Below, piece by piece: positions 1 to 9,682 of a stretch of 64,000 nt of DNA; position 1 is the stretch's first letter, and each line of letters starts with the position of its first letter. A program made the position numbers and the translations under genes. This stretch comes from Polyangiaceae bacterium. GTDB lineage: Bacteria > Myxococcota_A > Polyangia > Polyangiales > Polyangiaceae. The notes beneath the pieces were generated by a model. The model saw only the letters and a list, made by a program, of their open reading frames with translations. It made no database searches and was not told the origin of the DNA. The DNA is taken from positions 868,001-932,000 of the forward strand of contig JAWKRG010000002.1 in the NCBI GenBank assembly GCA_041389725.1, in the 5' to 3' direction.

Positions 1-967
1 CGAGGGGCTTCTGATCGATCCAGCGCAGCAGATTGGGCACCAATCCGTCCGCCTCGAAGTGGGCGACGGAACCCGCTTTGGAGGTCGGCACGTCCGTCGC
101 GTCGCCGATCACGAAGATGTTGGTGTGGCCTCGTGCCCGCAGCGTTCTCCGGTCCGTTGGCATGAAGCCAAGCTCATCACCCAATCCCGACTGTTCGATG
201 CAGTCCGCTCCCGTATGCGTGGGGATCGGGACGAGCAAGTCGAAGTCTAGGCTGCGCCCGTCGTAGGCGTGGAGACGATTGCGACCATCATCTACACACG
301 AGGTCGCAAACTCCGTTTCGAGCCGGATTCCCTTGCGCTCGAGCACTTTCCTGAGCACCCTGGCAGCAACGGGGTGGGAGAACGCGGACTCCAGCGGCGT
401 GGCGAGGACTATTTCCACCTGGTCCCGCACCTTGCGACGTTGGAAGAAGTCATCGGCCAAAAACGCGAACTCGAGGGCGGCGATCGGCCACTTCACTGGC
501 AGCTCCACCAGATTCACCACTAGTCGCCCGCGCTCGAATCGCGCGAGGATGTCGCGCAAGGCCAAGGCGCCCGACAGCGTGTAGAAGTCGCAGATGGACT
601 GCTGCCAGCGGCTGTCCACCAATCCCCGGGTCAGCTCGGGACGCATCTGACTTCCAGTGGCGACGACCAGCAGGTCGTACTCGAGCACGTTCCCCTCCTC
701 GAGCACGACTCGTCGCTTTTCTGGCTCGATGGCCCGCACACCCTGCCGCGCCCACTCCACGCCGTCACACAAGGTGTTGCCTCGCAGGTGCACCAGCTCC
801 GCTTCGTCCTTCGCGCCGAAGGGCAGGAACAAGAGTCCTGGCTGATACAGGTGCGTGTCGCTTGGGTCCACGACGGTCACGCTCCAGTCGCGCGGCAGCT
901 CCTGCCGCACGCGATTGGCTACGATGGTGCCCGCCGTGCCCGCCCCGAGGACCACGAGGTGCTTCAT
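1..967 (-). CDS. SQR-like FAD/NAD(P)-binding oxidoreductase (3' end outside window)
   Basis: The reverse strand from an ATG at 967 reads MKHLVVLGAGTAGTIVANRV, an N-terminal FAD-binding Rossmann motif (GAGTAG). It continues through a YDLLVVATGS segment and a C-terminal GDATDVPTSKAGSVAHFEAD segment, which binds the flavin in the sulfide:quinone oxidoreductase / flavocytochrome c family. The frame runs off the left edge after about 322 residues, so the C-terminus is missing. By family, members move electrons from sulfide or NAD(P)H to quinone at the membrane. Odd point: the family's KCPxAPLE motif is here VKWPIAALE, so a Trp (about residue 160) sits where SQRs carry a conserved redox Cys. It may therefore not be a true SQR. 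Divergent from hutU. The family call is firm; the substrate is unknown. Confidence 0.8.
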   Translation of the reverse strand, partial: MKHLVVLGAGTAGTIVANRVRQELPRDWSVTVVDPSDTHLYQPGLLFLPFGAKDEAELVHLRGNTLCDGVEWARQGVRAIEPEKRRVVLEEGNVLEYDLLVVATGSQMRPELTRGLVDSRWQQSICDFYTLSGALALRDILARFERGRLVVNLVELPVKWPIAALEFAFLADDFFQRRKVRDQVEIVLATPLESAFSHPVAARVLRKVLERKGIRLETEFATSCVDDGRNRLHAYDGRSLDFDLLVPIPTHTGADCIEQSGLGDELGFMPTDRRTLRARGHTNIFVIGDATDVPTSKAGSVAHFEADGLVPNLLRWIDQKPL

Positions 968-1065
968 GAGCGCCATCGCTGCAGTCCCCGTGCCTGGGAC
1001 GCAATTCTGGGCAGGGTTGTGGTGCCGACCCGGGGGACCCTGAAAATTCCGCGTGATCTGGGGGG

Positions 1066-1086
1066 TAGCGCTGGCCCTGAGCGCTA
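1066..1086. promoter_or_regulatory. Inverted repeat between divergent genes
   Basis: A perfect 7-bp inverted repeat, TAGCGCT and AGCGCTA, is separated by a 7-bp spacer. It lies in the 263-bp region between the SQR-like gene (starts at 967, leftward) and hutU (starts at 1231, rightward). Its position suits a shared operator or a small hairpin, but no regulator is encoded nearby and no promoter is recognisable. Seen directly; the function is inference. Confidence 0.3.
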
Positions 1087-1230
1087 GCTACGCCGGCGCT
1101 CTCCCCCGCGACCGCGAAGATTGTGCGCCGCGCAGCTCACACTCGGCGATTCCCGCGTCCATTGCCTGGGATCTGCGGCTGGCAACCGTCAGGGTGGGCG
1201 GCGGGCGAGAGCTTGGCTAGGACTGCTGCC

Positions 1231-3237
<2,007 letters not shown>

Positions 3238-3266
3238 CGCGCCAGGGCTTCGGGTAGACTCGTCTC

Positions 3267-5747
3267 ATGTCGAGTCCCACGGCCATGGCCAGCATGCGCG
3301 CGGTCGACATCGAGCTGGGCCTCGATGCCGAGTCGTTGCGCCGCGACTTCGCACGCAAGCTCTTCTTCGAGCTTGCCAAGTTCCCCGGTGTCGCCACTCA
3401 GAACGACTGCTACCTGGCGCTCTCCTACGCGGTACGCGATCGCTCCTTGCAGCGCTGGGTGCGCTCGGCACGCACCTTCCTGGAGGGTGAACACCGCACG
3501 GTCATCTACCTGTCCGCGGAGTACCTGCTCGGACCGCAGCTGCGCAACAACCTCATGTACTTGGGGATCGAGGATCCGGCGCGCCAAGCCATGCAGTCCC
3601 TGGGCTTGGACTTGGACAAGCTGTGCGATCACGAAGAGGAACCCGGACTCGGCAATGGCGGTCTAGGGCGCTTGGCCGCGTGCTTCATGGATTCCCTCGC
3701 GACGCGAGAGGTGCCCGCCATCGGTCACGGGATCCGCTACGAGTTCGGCATCTTCGATCAGGACATCCGCAACGGCTGGCAGGTGGAGGTCGCTGATCGC
3801 TGGCTCCACCCCGGATTCCCTTGGGAGATCCGGCGGTACGAGATCGAACACCCCGTCGGCTTCGGAGGACACACCGACTACGTGCGCGACGAGTCCGGTA
3901 CCATGCGCGTGCGTTGGTACCCGGAGCGCATCGTGCGCGGCGTGCCCTACGACACGCCCATCCTCGGCTACGCCACGAAGAACGCCAACTTCCTGCGACT
4001 GTGGCAAGCCGTCGCGGACCGGGAAATCGACTTGGCTGCGTTTCAGCAAGGCAACTACTACGCCGCTGTCAACGAGAAGGTCCAGAGCGAAACCATTTCC
4101 AAGATCCTCTACCCCAATGACGAGAGCGCGGCGGGCAGACAGCTGCGCTTGGAGCAGGAGTACTTCTTCGTTTCTTGTGCGCTCCAGGATGCGATCCGAC
4201 TGCTGCTACAGCGTACCACCATCGATCAGTTCGCTGACAAGTACGCAGTCCAGATGAACGACACGCACCCTGCGCTGGCCGTTGCCGAGCTGATGCGCCT
4301 GCTGATGGATGAACACGGTCTGGAGTGGGATCAAGCCTGGGACATCACGCATCGCGCCTTGGCCTACACCAATCACACACTTCTCCCCGAAGCGCTGGAA
4401 ACCTGGCCCCTGCCCCTGTTCCGTCAGCTGCTTCCCCGTCACATGGAAATCGTATTCGAGATCAATCGTCGTTTCCTCGACACGGTTCGCGCCAAGTACC
4501 CGAACGACATGGCACGAGTGAAGCGCATGAGCTTGATCGACGAATCTGGCGACAAGCGCGTGCGCATGGCCAATTTGGCGACGGTGGGAAGCCACACCGT
4601 CAACGGCGTAGCCGAGCTACATTCGCGCTTGCTCCGCGAAACGGTACTGCGGGACTTCTCCGACATGTTCCCGGAGCGCTTCACCAACGTGACCAACGGC
4701 GTGACACCGCGCCGTTTTCTCGCCATGGCGAACCCCGCCCTCGCCGCTCTGCTGAACGAGGCCATCGGCACCGGGTGGTTGAAAGACTTGGCGAAGCTGC
4801 GCGAGCTCGAGCCTTTTGCCGAGGACTCCGCTTTCCGTGAGCGTTTTCGACAAATCAAGCTCGACAACAAGCGCCGATTGGGCGACTGGCTCTCGCGCAA
4901 ACAGGGCGGCACCCTCGACCCGCAGTGGATGCTGACGGCACAGTGCAAGCGCATCCACGAGTACAAGCGCCAGCACCTGAACCTGCTGCACACCGCGTGG
5001 GCCTGCCGTCGGATTCTGGCCGGACAGACCGCTGGACTCGAACCCAAGACCGTACTGCTGTCGGGCAAGGCAGCACCCGGCTACGACATGGCGAAACGCA
5101 TCATTCGCTTCGCAACGGCCCTCGCGGAATTGGTGGCGCGGGAACCAGTGCTGGCCAAGTGGCTGCAGGTAGTGTTCGTACCGGACTTCAACGTGAAGAA
5201 CGCCGTCCACATCTACCCCGCCGCGGATGTCTCCGAGCAGATTTCCACGGCCGGCAAGGAAGCATCCGGCACGGGCAACATGAAGTTCTCGATGAATGGC
5301 GCCTTGACGGTCGGCACGCTGGACGGCGCCAACGTAGAAATCCGCGGTGCCGTGGGTGAAGAGCACTTCTTCACCTTTGGCTTGACGGTCGAAGACGTGG
5401 AGCGCCATCGCTCCCAGGACCGCGGACCGCAAGACGTTCTTTCCTACGACGCGGAGTTGGCAATGCTGCTCGACGATCTCGGCAAGGGTCGCTTGCTGGG
5501 CGGCGACAGCGACTGGATTCAGCCCCTGGTGGGCTCGCTGCGACACTCGGACCCATTCCTGGTGCTGGAGGATTTCGCCGCCTATCGCGACGCTCAGGCG
5601 AAACTTGCTGAACGCTTTCGTGACGTGGAAGGCTGGACGCGAAGCGCCATTCTCAACGTGGCGCGCATGGGATACTTCAGCTCGGACCGCTCAATCGCCG
5701 ACTACCAGGCGAGGGTGTGGAAGGTCGACGCAGTTCCCGTCGATTGA
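3267..5747 (+). CDS. glgP: Glycogen/starch/alpha-glucan phosphorylase
   Basis: Phosphorolytically shortens glycogen or maltodextrin to glucose-1-phosphate using pyridoxal phosphate. At 826 residues it has the usual length of GT35 enzymes. Hallmarks are EYLLGPQLRNNLMYLG, EEPGLGNGGLGRLAACFMDS, the nucleotide-sugar-like region NVTNGVTPRRF, and the PLP-lysine motif EASGTGNMKFSMNGALTVG with Lys near residue 673. The start at 3267 (MSSPTAMAS) lies 29 bp after hutU; later in-frame ATGs cannot be excluded. It may be co-transcribed with hutU, although the two pathways are unrelated. Regulatory phosphorylation as in animal enzymes is not expected. Confidence 0.95.
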   Translation: MSSPTAMASMRAVDIELGLDAESLRRDFARKLFFELAKFPGVATQNDCYLALSYAVRDRSLQRWVRSARTFLEGEHRTVIYLSAEYLLGPQLRNNLMYLGIEDPARQAMQSLGLDLDKLCDHEEEPGLGNGGLGRLAACFMDSLATREVPAIGHGIRYEFGIFDQDIRNGWQVEVADRWLHPGFPWEIRRYEIEHPVGFGGHTDYVRDESGTMRVRWYPERIVRGVPYDTPILGYATKNANFLRLWQAVADREIDLAAFQQGNYYAAVNEKVQSETISKILYPNDESAAGRQLRLEQEYFFVSCALQDAIRLLLQRTTIDQFADKYAVQMNDTHPALAVAELMRLLMDEHGLEWDQAWDITHRALAYTNHTLLPEALETWPLPLFRQLLPRHMEIVFEINRRFLDTVRAKYPNDMARVKRMSLIDESGDKRVRMANLATVGSHTVNGVAELHSRLLRETVLRDFSDMFPERFTNVTNGVTPRRFLAMANPALAALLNEAIGTGWLKDLAKLRELEPFAEDSAFRERFRQIKLDNKRRLGDWLSRKQGGTLDPQWMLTAQCKRIHEYKRQHLNLLHTAWACRRILAGQTAGLEPKTVLLSGKAAPGYDMAKRIIRFATALAELVAREPVLAKWLQVVFVPDFNVKNAVHIYPAADVSEQISTAGKEASGTGNMKFSMNGALTVGTLDGANVEIRGAVGEEHFFTFGLTVEDVERHRSQDRGPQDVLSYDAELAMLLDDLGKGRLLGGDSDWIQPLVGSLRHSDPFLVLEDFAAYRDAQAKLAERFRDVEGWTRSAILNVARMGYFSSDRSIADYQARVWKVDAVPVD

Positions 5748-5843
5748 TGGCAGAGCCGTCAACGGCGGGCCGTCGCGCGCACGCGGGCCTGGTGCGACAC
5801 GCGCGGGAGCGGGGAGTTCCACAGCGAGGGAAGCTCGTGTATC

Positions 5844-7289
5844 GTGGACGCAATGCTCCTCGAGCTGATCGCGCCCGCCGGCGAGGACTCGACGTTCCTG
5901 CCGCGAATGGGGCTCGGCATTCTCATGGCGCGCACGCCCGCGGACGTGGAGATCATCTACACGGATGAAGTGCTGAAGCCCTTCGATTTGGCGCGCGACG
6001 TCAAGGACGTCGACTTGGTGGGCATCAGCGTGGACAGCAAGACCGCCCGGCGCGCCTACGACATCGCCGCTGCCTACCGTCGTCGAAACGTGAAGGTCGT
6101 ACTGGGGGGAATTCACCCCAGTGCTTGTCCCGAGGAGGCATTGGAGCACGCCGATGCCGTCGTGGTGGGCGAGGCGGACGTGATCTGGACGCAGGTCGTC
6201 GAGGACTTTCGTGCCGGGAGGCTGCAGTCCCTGTACCGACCGGAGCTGCCGGACCTGAGCCAAATGCCTCAGCCCCGCCGCGACCTTTTTCGCAGCAAGC
6301 GCTACATTCCGTTCCAGGTCGTACAGACCATGCGTGGCTGCCCCTATCCCTGCGAGTTCTGCAGCGTTTCCACGGCCAACGGCAAGACCTTTCGCTTTCG
6401 GCCCGTCGATCACGTCATCGCGGAGCTCCAGACCCTGGGCAAGTTGCTGCTCTTCGCCGACGACAACGTGATGATTCATCGTGGGTACTCCACGGAGCTC
6501 TTCCAGCGTATGGCTCCCTTGAAGAAGCATTGGATCGGCCAATGCTCCCTGGCTACCGTACGCCGTATCGAGAACGTGGCGCTGATGGCCAAGAGTGGAT
6601 GCAAGGCGCTGTTCATCGGCTTCGAGTCCATCGACGACGCCACCGTGCGCGACGCGGACAAGCCACAGAATCGCCCATCGGAATATCGCGAGGTGGTCGA
6701 CATGCTTCTCGACCACGGCATCAGCGTTTGGGGCAGCTTCGTGTTCGGATTCGACAACGACTCACCCGAGGTCTTCGACCGCACCGTGGAAGAAGCCATC
6801 GCCATGAAGCTGACCATGGCTTCCTTCGCCCTGCTGACCCCCTACCCCGCCACTCCGCTCTATCGCCGCCTGCGGGCGGAAGGCCGCCTGACCGAGGAGC
6901 GCTGGTGGCTGCGCCTCGATCACGACGAAGGTTCACCCTATTTCGTCCCCAAGAACATGAGCCGAGAGCAGCTGCGTGAGGGCTGGATCCGAGCTTGGCA
7001 AACCTTCTACGCGCCCGGCAGCATCGCGCGCCGCTTCACACTGCGGCGCGCCTCGAGCTGGATTCAGAGTCTCGGCTTCTTGCCCTTGAATCTGATGCAG
7101 AACCGCCTGGCACACTGGAAGATCGGCCGCGGACTGCAGCGCCATCGGACGGTGCCCCGGGAGCCGTTGAGCGTGGGCGAGGACCCCGCCGTGCGCGAGA
7201 AGTCGCTGGCGACGGACGAAGGCGCCGCCATGCCCAAAGATGCGCAGGATGTGCGGCGATACCTGCAGCTGCTCGATCCAGACCGTTGA
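5844..7289 (+). CDS. B12-binding-type radical SAM protein
   Basis: The N-terminal part (about residues 1-150) resembles a cobalamin-binding Rossmann domain: LVGISVDSKTARRAYDIA, then VVLGGIHPSACPEEALEHAD and VVVGEAD. It is followed by a radical SAM core whose [4Fe-4S] cysteines lie in MRGCPYPCEFCSV (near residues 166, 170 and 173). The C-terminal third resembles the DUF4070-type tail of the same superfamily. Relatives include methylases of hopanoids, lipids and bacteriochlorophyll and other C-C bond-forming enzymes. The substrate cannot be read from the sequence. The start is GTG 5844, 13 nt after GAGGGA; ATG 5853 is an alternative. It stands apart from biosynthetic genes, with a putative protease 32 bp downstream. 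Confidence 0.85.
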   Translation: MDAMLLELIAPAGEDSTFLPRMGLGILMARTPADVEIIYTDEVLKPFDLARDVKDVDLVGISVDSKTARRAYDIAAAYRRRNVKVVLGGIHPSACPEEALEHADAVVVGEADVIWTQVVEDFRAGRLQSLYRPELPDLSQMPQPRRDLFRSKRYIPFQVVQTMRGCPYPCEFCSVSTANGKTFRFRPVDHVIAELQTLGKLLLFADDNVMIHRGYSTELFQRMAPLKKHWIGQCSLATVRRIENVALMAKSGCKALFIGFESIDDATVRDADKPQNRPSEYREVVDMLLDHGISVWGSFVFGFDNDSPEVFDRTVEEAIAMKLTMASFALLTPYPATPLYRRLRAEGRLTEERWWLRLDHDEGSPYFVPKNMSREQLREGWIRAWQTFYAPGSIARRFTLRRASSWIQSLGFLPLNLMQNRLAHWKIGRGLQRHRTVPREPLSVGEDPAVREKSLATDEGAAMPKDAQDVRRYLQLLDPDR

Positions 7290-7321
7290 CGCACCACGGG
7301 CCGTGGAGCGAGGCTCCGAGT

Positions 7322-8611
7322 ATGGTTTTCGGGGATATGACGCATGGCGTTCGCTCCACGCTGGAGCTCGGTCGCGTGGTGTTCGACGGTGAGGTGGAGA
7401 TGCGTGAGGCCTTGCTGGCCGACACTCGCTTCCGCGCGGTGCTGGAGCGCTCCGAGTCTCCCACCCTGTCGGCGCGACGCCATCTGCTGCTCAGCGCGCT
7501 GCGCTTGAACGCAAAGCTGTCCCCGGAAGTGTTTGCAGCGCTTGGGCACCTGCGCACGGTGCTCGGCCTGGAGACACCCGTCGAGGCCTACTGCGTGAGC
7601 GGAGCGGAAATCAACGCCTTCGTCGTGCCTCCGGAGCGCGGTGTACTGCTGATGGGGATCACCAGCGCCGCGCTCGAACAACTCGACAGCGAGGAGCTGC
7701 GCTTCGTGCTCGGCCACGAAATAGGCCACGCCATCTTCGACCATTTTCGGCTCTCGCCCGATGCCTTCGTGGAGGACGACGAGTTGGCCCCCGTGCACAT
7801 TGCACGGCTGTGCGCCTGGATGCGCTATGCGGAGCTCACGGCGGATCGGGTCGGCTTGCTCAGTTGCGACGACTTCGACGCTGCGGTGCGGGCTTTCTTC
7901 AAGTTGACCAGCGGTTTGAGTGGAGCGCGCTTTCTACAGCATGCGGCAGATTGCGCGACTCAGTATGCCGACGTGGAAACCCAGTACTTCGACAGCAGTG
8001 AAGAGGACTGGTTCTCGACGCATCCCTACAGCCCCTTGCGTATCAAGGCCCTCGACGCCTTCGCTCGTTCCACGACCTATCACGGGCTGCGAGGGCGCTC
8101 TTCTGGTGAAGCGAAGTTTCACGGCCTACTTGGCGGCCGAAGCAGCTTGCTGGACGAGGCTGGGCTGGAGGCGGAGGTGCGCGGCGTCATGCGAGTCATG
8201 GACCCTAGCTTCTTGCGCGACGACGGCGATGTGACGGAGTCGGTGAGGGAGTACCTGACCCTGGCGGGCTATGCCGTTGCCCTCGCGGACGGCAAACTGG
8301 CGCGTGGGGAAAAGCAGGCCTTGGGCAAGCTAGTCGGCAAGCGCGGCCTGAGCCGTGCGCGCAAGATGCTCTTGGAGCTCAGCGAGGTCGCGCACAGCGC
8401 CAAGCTCGAGGAACTGGCAGCGAACCTGCGCTTGAAGTTGGGTCGCAATGGACGCCACAAGGTGATCGAAGACTTGGTGATGATCGCGTTGGCAGATCGT
8501 GAGCTGCATCAGGCAGAGCTCGAGGTTCTATGGACCGCGGCCGAGCAGCTTCAAGTCGCACCGGAGTTGGTGGAACGCACGTTGGCTCGCTTCGTGGGGA
8601 CCTTGGATTGA
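7322..8611 (+). CDS. M48-type zinc metallopeptidase fused to a TerB-like domain
   Basis: A 429-residue soluble protein. Residues about 60-250 carry an M48 (HtpX/Oma1-like) peptidase with zinc site GHEIGHAIFDH (His132, Glu133, His136) and a downstream ELTADR segment supplying the third ligand. After residue about 290 the sequence VREYLTLAGYAVALADGKLA and VMIALADRELHQAELE matches the all-alpha TerB/co-chaperone-like domain, with its acidic metal-binding look. No signal peptide or membrane segments are evident, unlike HtpX, so it may act in the cytoplasm. Start ATG 7322 is preferred over far-upstream in-frame codons that overlap the radical SAM gene. The stop overlaps the next start by 1 bp (TGATG), suggesting translational coupling with the hydrolase. 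Confidence 0.8.
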   Translation: MVFGDMTHGVRSTLELGRVVFDGEVEMREALLADTRFRAVLERSESPTLSARRHLLLSALRLNAKLSPEVFAALGHLRTVLGLETPVEAYCVSGAEINAFVVPPERGVLLMGITSAALEQLDSEELRFVLGHEIGHAIFDHFRLSPDAFVEDDELAPVHIARLCAWMRYAELTADRVGLLSCDDFDAAVRAFFKLTSGLSGARFLQHAADCATQYADVETQYFDSSEEDWFSTHPYSPLRIKALDAFARSTTYHGLRGRSSGEAKFHGLLGGRSSLLDEAGLEAEVRGVMRVMDPSFLRDDGDVTESVREYLTLAGYAVALADGKLARGEKQALGKLVGKRGLSRARKMLLELSEVAHSAKLEELAANLRLKLGRNGRHKVIEDLVMIALADRELHQAELEVLWTAAEQLQVAPELVERTLARFVGTLD

Positions 8612-9564
8612 TGTTGCGCGCCGCGCTGCTGGCCGCGGTGGCGTGCTGCGCGTGCTCCAACACGACGCCCGAGCGACGAGCCGCCGTCGACGCGAGCGGC
8701 GCAGATGCCGACGTGGTGATGGTCGAAGAGCGCGTCGATAGCGGCGACGCCAGCCTCTTCGTGCGTCGACGTGGGCCGCCAGGGGCCGCGCAGACGCTGC
8801 TCTTGCTCCACGGAGGGCCAGGACTTTCCAGTCGCTACCTGCGGAAACTAGAGGAACTAGCGAGTGCCCGACGCAGCGTGGTCAGCTTCGATCAAAGGGG
8901 CGCCGGCCAGTCGACGGTCAAGCCCGATGCTGCCTTCGACATGAAGGCCTACGTGGATGACGTCGAGGCGGTGCGCCGTCATGCGGCCGCCGAGCGCGTG
9001 GTGCTGGTCGCGCACTCTTGGGGTGGACTGATCGCTTGGGCCTATGTTGCAGCGCATCGCTCTCAGGTCGAAGGAGTCGTGCTGATTGGCGCCCTGGCTG
9101 CTACTCGCACGCCGAACAACGAGGCGCGAGATCGTCTGCTAGCGAAAGTCGCCCTTTTGCAGAAGCAGGGCAAGATCCCCACCCCGCTACCCGGGCCCGA
9201 AGGCGACGACTGCATGCCCGGCGTGCTCGCGGTGGCGCCTGCGTATTTTCACGACCCGAGCTTCCCGGTGCCCGAGGACATGACCGCGACCACCTGCAGC
9301 CAAGCGGCCTCCAACGCCACCAACACTGCCGTGTTCTTCCCGGGTTATGACTTTTCGTCCGCGCTGGACTACGCTGGCCCCGTACACGTGGTGTTCGGCG
9401 AGAGCGACCCGCTGGGAACCGCCCTTGGCAGTCACATTCGAGCATCACTGACCGCAACCCAGGCGAGCTTCGACGTGATCCCGAAGGCTGGGCATTCGCC
9501 GTGGTTCGAAAGCGACGACTCGCTGTTTGCGAGCCTTCGCGCCGCGCTCGAAGCCGGCCAGTAG
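8611..9564 (+). CDS. Alpha/beta-hydrolase lipoprotein, proline iminopeptidase-like
   Basis: A 317-residue product starting MLRAALLAAVACCACSNTT, a signal peptide with a lipobox-like Cys. The hydrolase fold follows: oxyanion motif LLLHGGPGLSS, SFDQRGAGQS, nucleophile elbow VAHSWGGL (Ser), an acidic segment FGESDPLG and the catalytic His in KAGHSPWFE. HGGPG with DQRGAGQS is typical of S33 prolyl aminopeptidases and related esterases. It would act at the periplasmic or outer-membrane face. ATG 8611 overlaps the peptidase stop by 1 bp, so the pair looks co-translated; a peptidase plus an aminopeptidase-like enzyme would fit peptide trimming (inference). The substrate is unknown. Confidence 0.82.
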   Translation: MLRAALLAAVACCACSNTTPERRAAVDASGADADVVMVEERVDSGDASLFVRRRGPPGAAQTLLLLHGGPGLSSRYLRKLEELASARRSVVSFDQRGAGQSTVKPDAAFDMKAYVDDVEAVRRHAAAERVVLVAHSWGGLIAWAYVAAHRSQVEGVVLIGALAATRTPNNEARDRLLAKVALLQKQGKIPTPLPGPEGDDCMPGVLAVAPAYFHDPSFPVPEDMTATTCSQAASNATNTAVFFPGYDFSSALDYAGPVHVVFGESDPLGTALGSHIRASLTATQASFDVIPKAGHSPWFESDDSLFASLRAALEAGQ

Positions 9565-9682
9565 CCGCGCTTCGAAGTGTGGGCGCGCCTCGCGCTGCAC
9601 CATCGATGCGGCCCTGCGCAGCCGATCACTCACGGCGCAGGAAGTGACGGCGAGCGCGCTGCTCGCCGTCACTTTCCTGAAC

